Assembly: GCF_034008315.1 (NCBI RefSeq)
Contig: NZ_CP125377.1
Location: 1,872,001 to 1,936,000, forward strand
DNA from: Pseudomonas sp. P8_241
GTDB lineage: Bacteria; Pseudomonadota; Gammaproteobacteria; Pseudomonadales; Pseudomonadaceae
Reading direction: 5' to 3'
Length of the DNA stretch: 64,000 nucleotides
In this document: in pieces, positions 63,101 to 64,000 of the stretch
Layout: every line of letters starts with the position of its first letter
Numbering within the stretch: the first letter of the stretch is position 1
Translations under genes and position numbers: made by a program
The notes under the pieces: model-generated
Told to the model about the DNA's origin: nothing
Database searches by the model: none
The model's input: the letters and a program-made list of their open reading frames with translations, nothing else

Positions 63101-63841
63101 GTGGACAAGTACCTTTATGTGGCAATGACCGGCGCCAGCCAGAATGCACTGGCGCAAAAGGCGCATGCCAACAACCTCGCGAACATCTCCACCAACGGCT
63201 TCCAGAAAGACCTGGAACAGGCGCGTTCGATGCCGGTGTTCGGTGACAGCTTTCCGGCGCGTGCGTTTGCCCTGTCTGAACGCCCGGCCACGGATTTCTC
63301 CCCCGGTGCGTTGGTGGAGACCGGCCGCGACCTCGACGTTGCCGTGCAAGGCAATGGCTGGATCGCCGTGCAGAATCCAGACGGTGGCGAAAGCTACGTG
63401 CGCACCGGCAGCCTGAACGTTGATGCCCTGGGCGTGCTGCGCGCCGGCAACGGCATGCCGGTCATGGGCAATGGCGGGCCGATTGCCGTGCCGCCCGAGC
63501 AGCAGATCGAAGTGGGCGAAGACGGCACCATCAGCATCCGTGCGATGGGCGAAGGCCCTCGCGTGATGGCGGAAGTCGACCGCATCAAGCTGGTCAACCC
63601 GGACTTCAAGAACATGACCAAAGGCCTGGACGGTTCAATCCACACCAGGGACGGACAGCCGGCGCAAGCCGATGCCAACGTCAAGCTGGTGTCCGGGTTC
63701 CTCGAGGCGAGCAACGTCAATGCCGTGGAAGAGATGACCTCGGTGCTGGCCCTGGCCAAGCAGTTCGAGCTGCATATCAAGATGATGAACACCGCCAAAG
63801 AAGATGACCAGGCCATGGCTCGGGTCTTGCAGATCAGCTAA
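63101..63841 (+). CDS. flgF: Flagellar proximal rod protein FlgF
   Basis: 246 residues. GTG at 63101 with AGAGGAAA upstream; a longer in-frame reading through the napC tail region is rejected. The N-terminal rod motif ALAQKAHANNLANISTNGFQKDL and the C-terminal helix SNVNAVEEMTSVLALAKQFELHIKMMNTAKEDDQ are typical. It forms part of the flagellar rod. flgG follows 45 bp later. Confidence 0.94.
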   Translation: MDKYLYVAMTGASQNALAQKAHANNLANISTNGFQKDLEQARSMPVFGDSFPARAFALSERPATDFSPGALVETGRDLDVAVQGNGWIAVQNPDGGESYVRTGSLNVDALGVLRAGNGMPVMGNGGPIAVPPEQQIEVGEDGTISIRAMGEGPRVMAEVDRIKLVNPDFKNMTKGLDGSIHTRDGQPAQADANVKLVSGFLEASNVNAVEEMTSVLALAKQFELHIKMMNTAKEDDQAMARVLQIS

Positions 63842-63886
63842 TTACCAGAACGTCGCGCCGTAAAACAGGCGCACGAGGAGAATCGA

Positions 63887-64000
63887 ATGCTTCCGGCTCT
63901 ATGGGTTGCCAAAACAGGTCTGTCTGCCCAGGACACCAACCTGACTACCATTTCCAACAACCTGGCCAACGTGTCGACCACGGGTTTCAAACGTGACCGC
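63887..64000 (+). CDS. flgG: Flagellar distal rod protein FlgG, N-terminal part
   Basis: Only 38 codons are in the window. [18 protein letters not shown] then [19 protein letters not shown] is the conserved FlgG N-terminus. ATG at 63887 has GAGGAG upstream. The gene runs off the right edge. Confidence 0.92.
   Translation, partial: MLPALWVAKTGLSAQDTNLTTISNNLANVSTTGFKRDR

Overview
The window is chromosomal DNA of a Pseudomonas, most likely of the P. fluorescens group. The base is the gene content: a gbuA/gbuR block, a complete Lap biofilm-adhesin system, a recQ-marR-fimV-like block, a cpx block, phhABC-phhR, nap and flg genes. High GC, Pseudomonas gene order and many short hairpin (REP-type) repeats between genes agree with this. 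No rRNA, tRNA, CRISPR array or replication origin was seen.

Layout. 0-8.3 kb: a partial MFS transporter divergent from a PtrR-like regulator, two small genes, then a guanidino-compound catabolic block (SSS symporter, NCS1 permease, NTF2-like protein, ureohydrolase gbuA, divergent LysR gbuR) and tapT. 8.3-23.8 kb: the Lap system. The type I exporter lapE-lapB-lapC is divergent from a 2376-residue RTX adhesin with an N-terminal TAAG retention module. lapG-lapD, the protease and its c-di-GMP-sensing inhibitor, lie convergent on the far side. 23.8-46 kb: housekeeping and regulatory genes (DUF454, YecA, recQ, marR, FimV-like, SelW-like, EamA, two AraC regulators, an LpxH2-type phosphatase, an HD/Mpo1-like pair, trkH, nitroreductase, cpxR-cpxP-cpxA, yciB, rnm, yciO, scpA-scpB, rluB).

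46-52 kb is the most unusual region. aroP has an ~800 bp leader region holding a palindromic PhhR-like box, a 45-codon ORF with a near-perfect Shine-Dalgarno, and a 20-codon ORF with two Trp codons. Directly downstream lies a tandemly duplicated T6SS cargo module: hcp, then a DUF4225-type putative effector, then a small two-helix membrane protein on the opposite strand that could be its immunity protein. The duplication carried along the 3' end of aroP, which survives as a decayed remnant between the copies. Each copy has a different lesion. Copy 1 has a frameshifted hcp and an intact effector; copy 2 has an intact hcp and an effector broken by a 10-bp tandem repeat and a G8 tract. No T6SS structural genes are in the window.

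52-64 kb: arfB, an MFS transporter, two small ORFs, phenylalanine catabolism (phhA, phhB, phhC) with divergent phhR, then a nap operon (napEDABC, no napF) behind an Anr/Dnr-type box, followed directly by flgF and the start of flgG. PhhR plausibly links the phh operon with aroP, since both have similar palindromic boxes.
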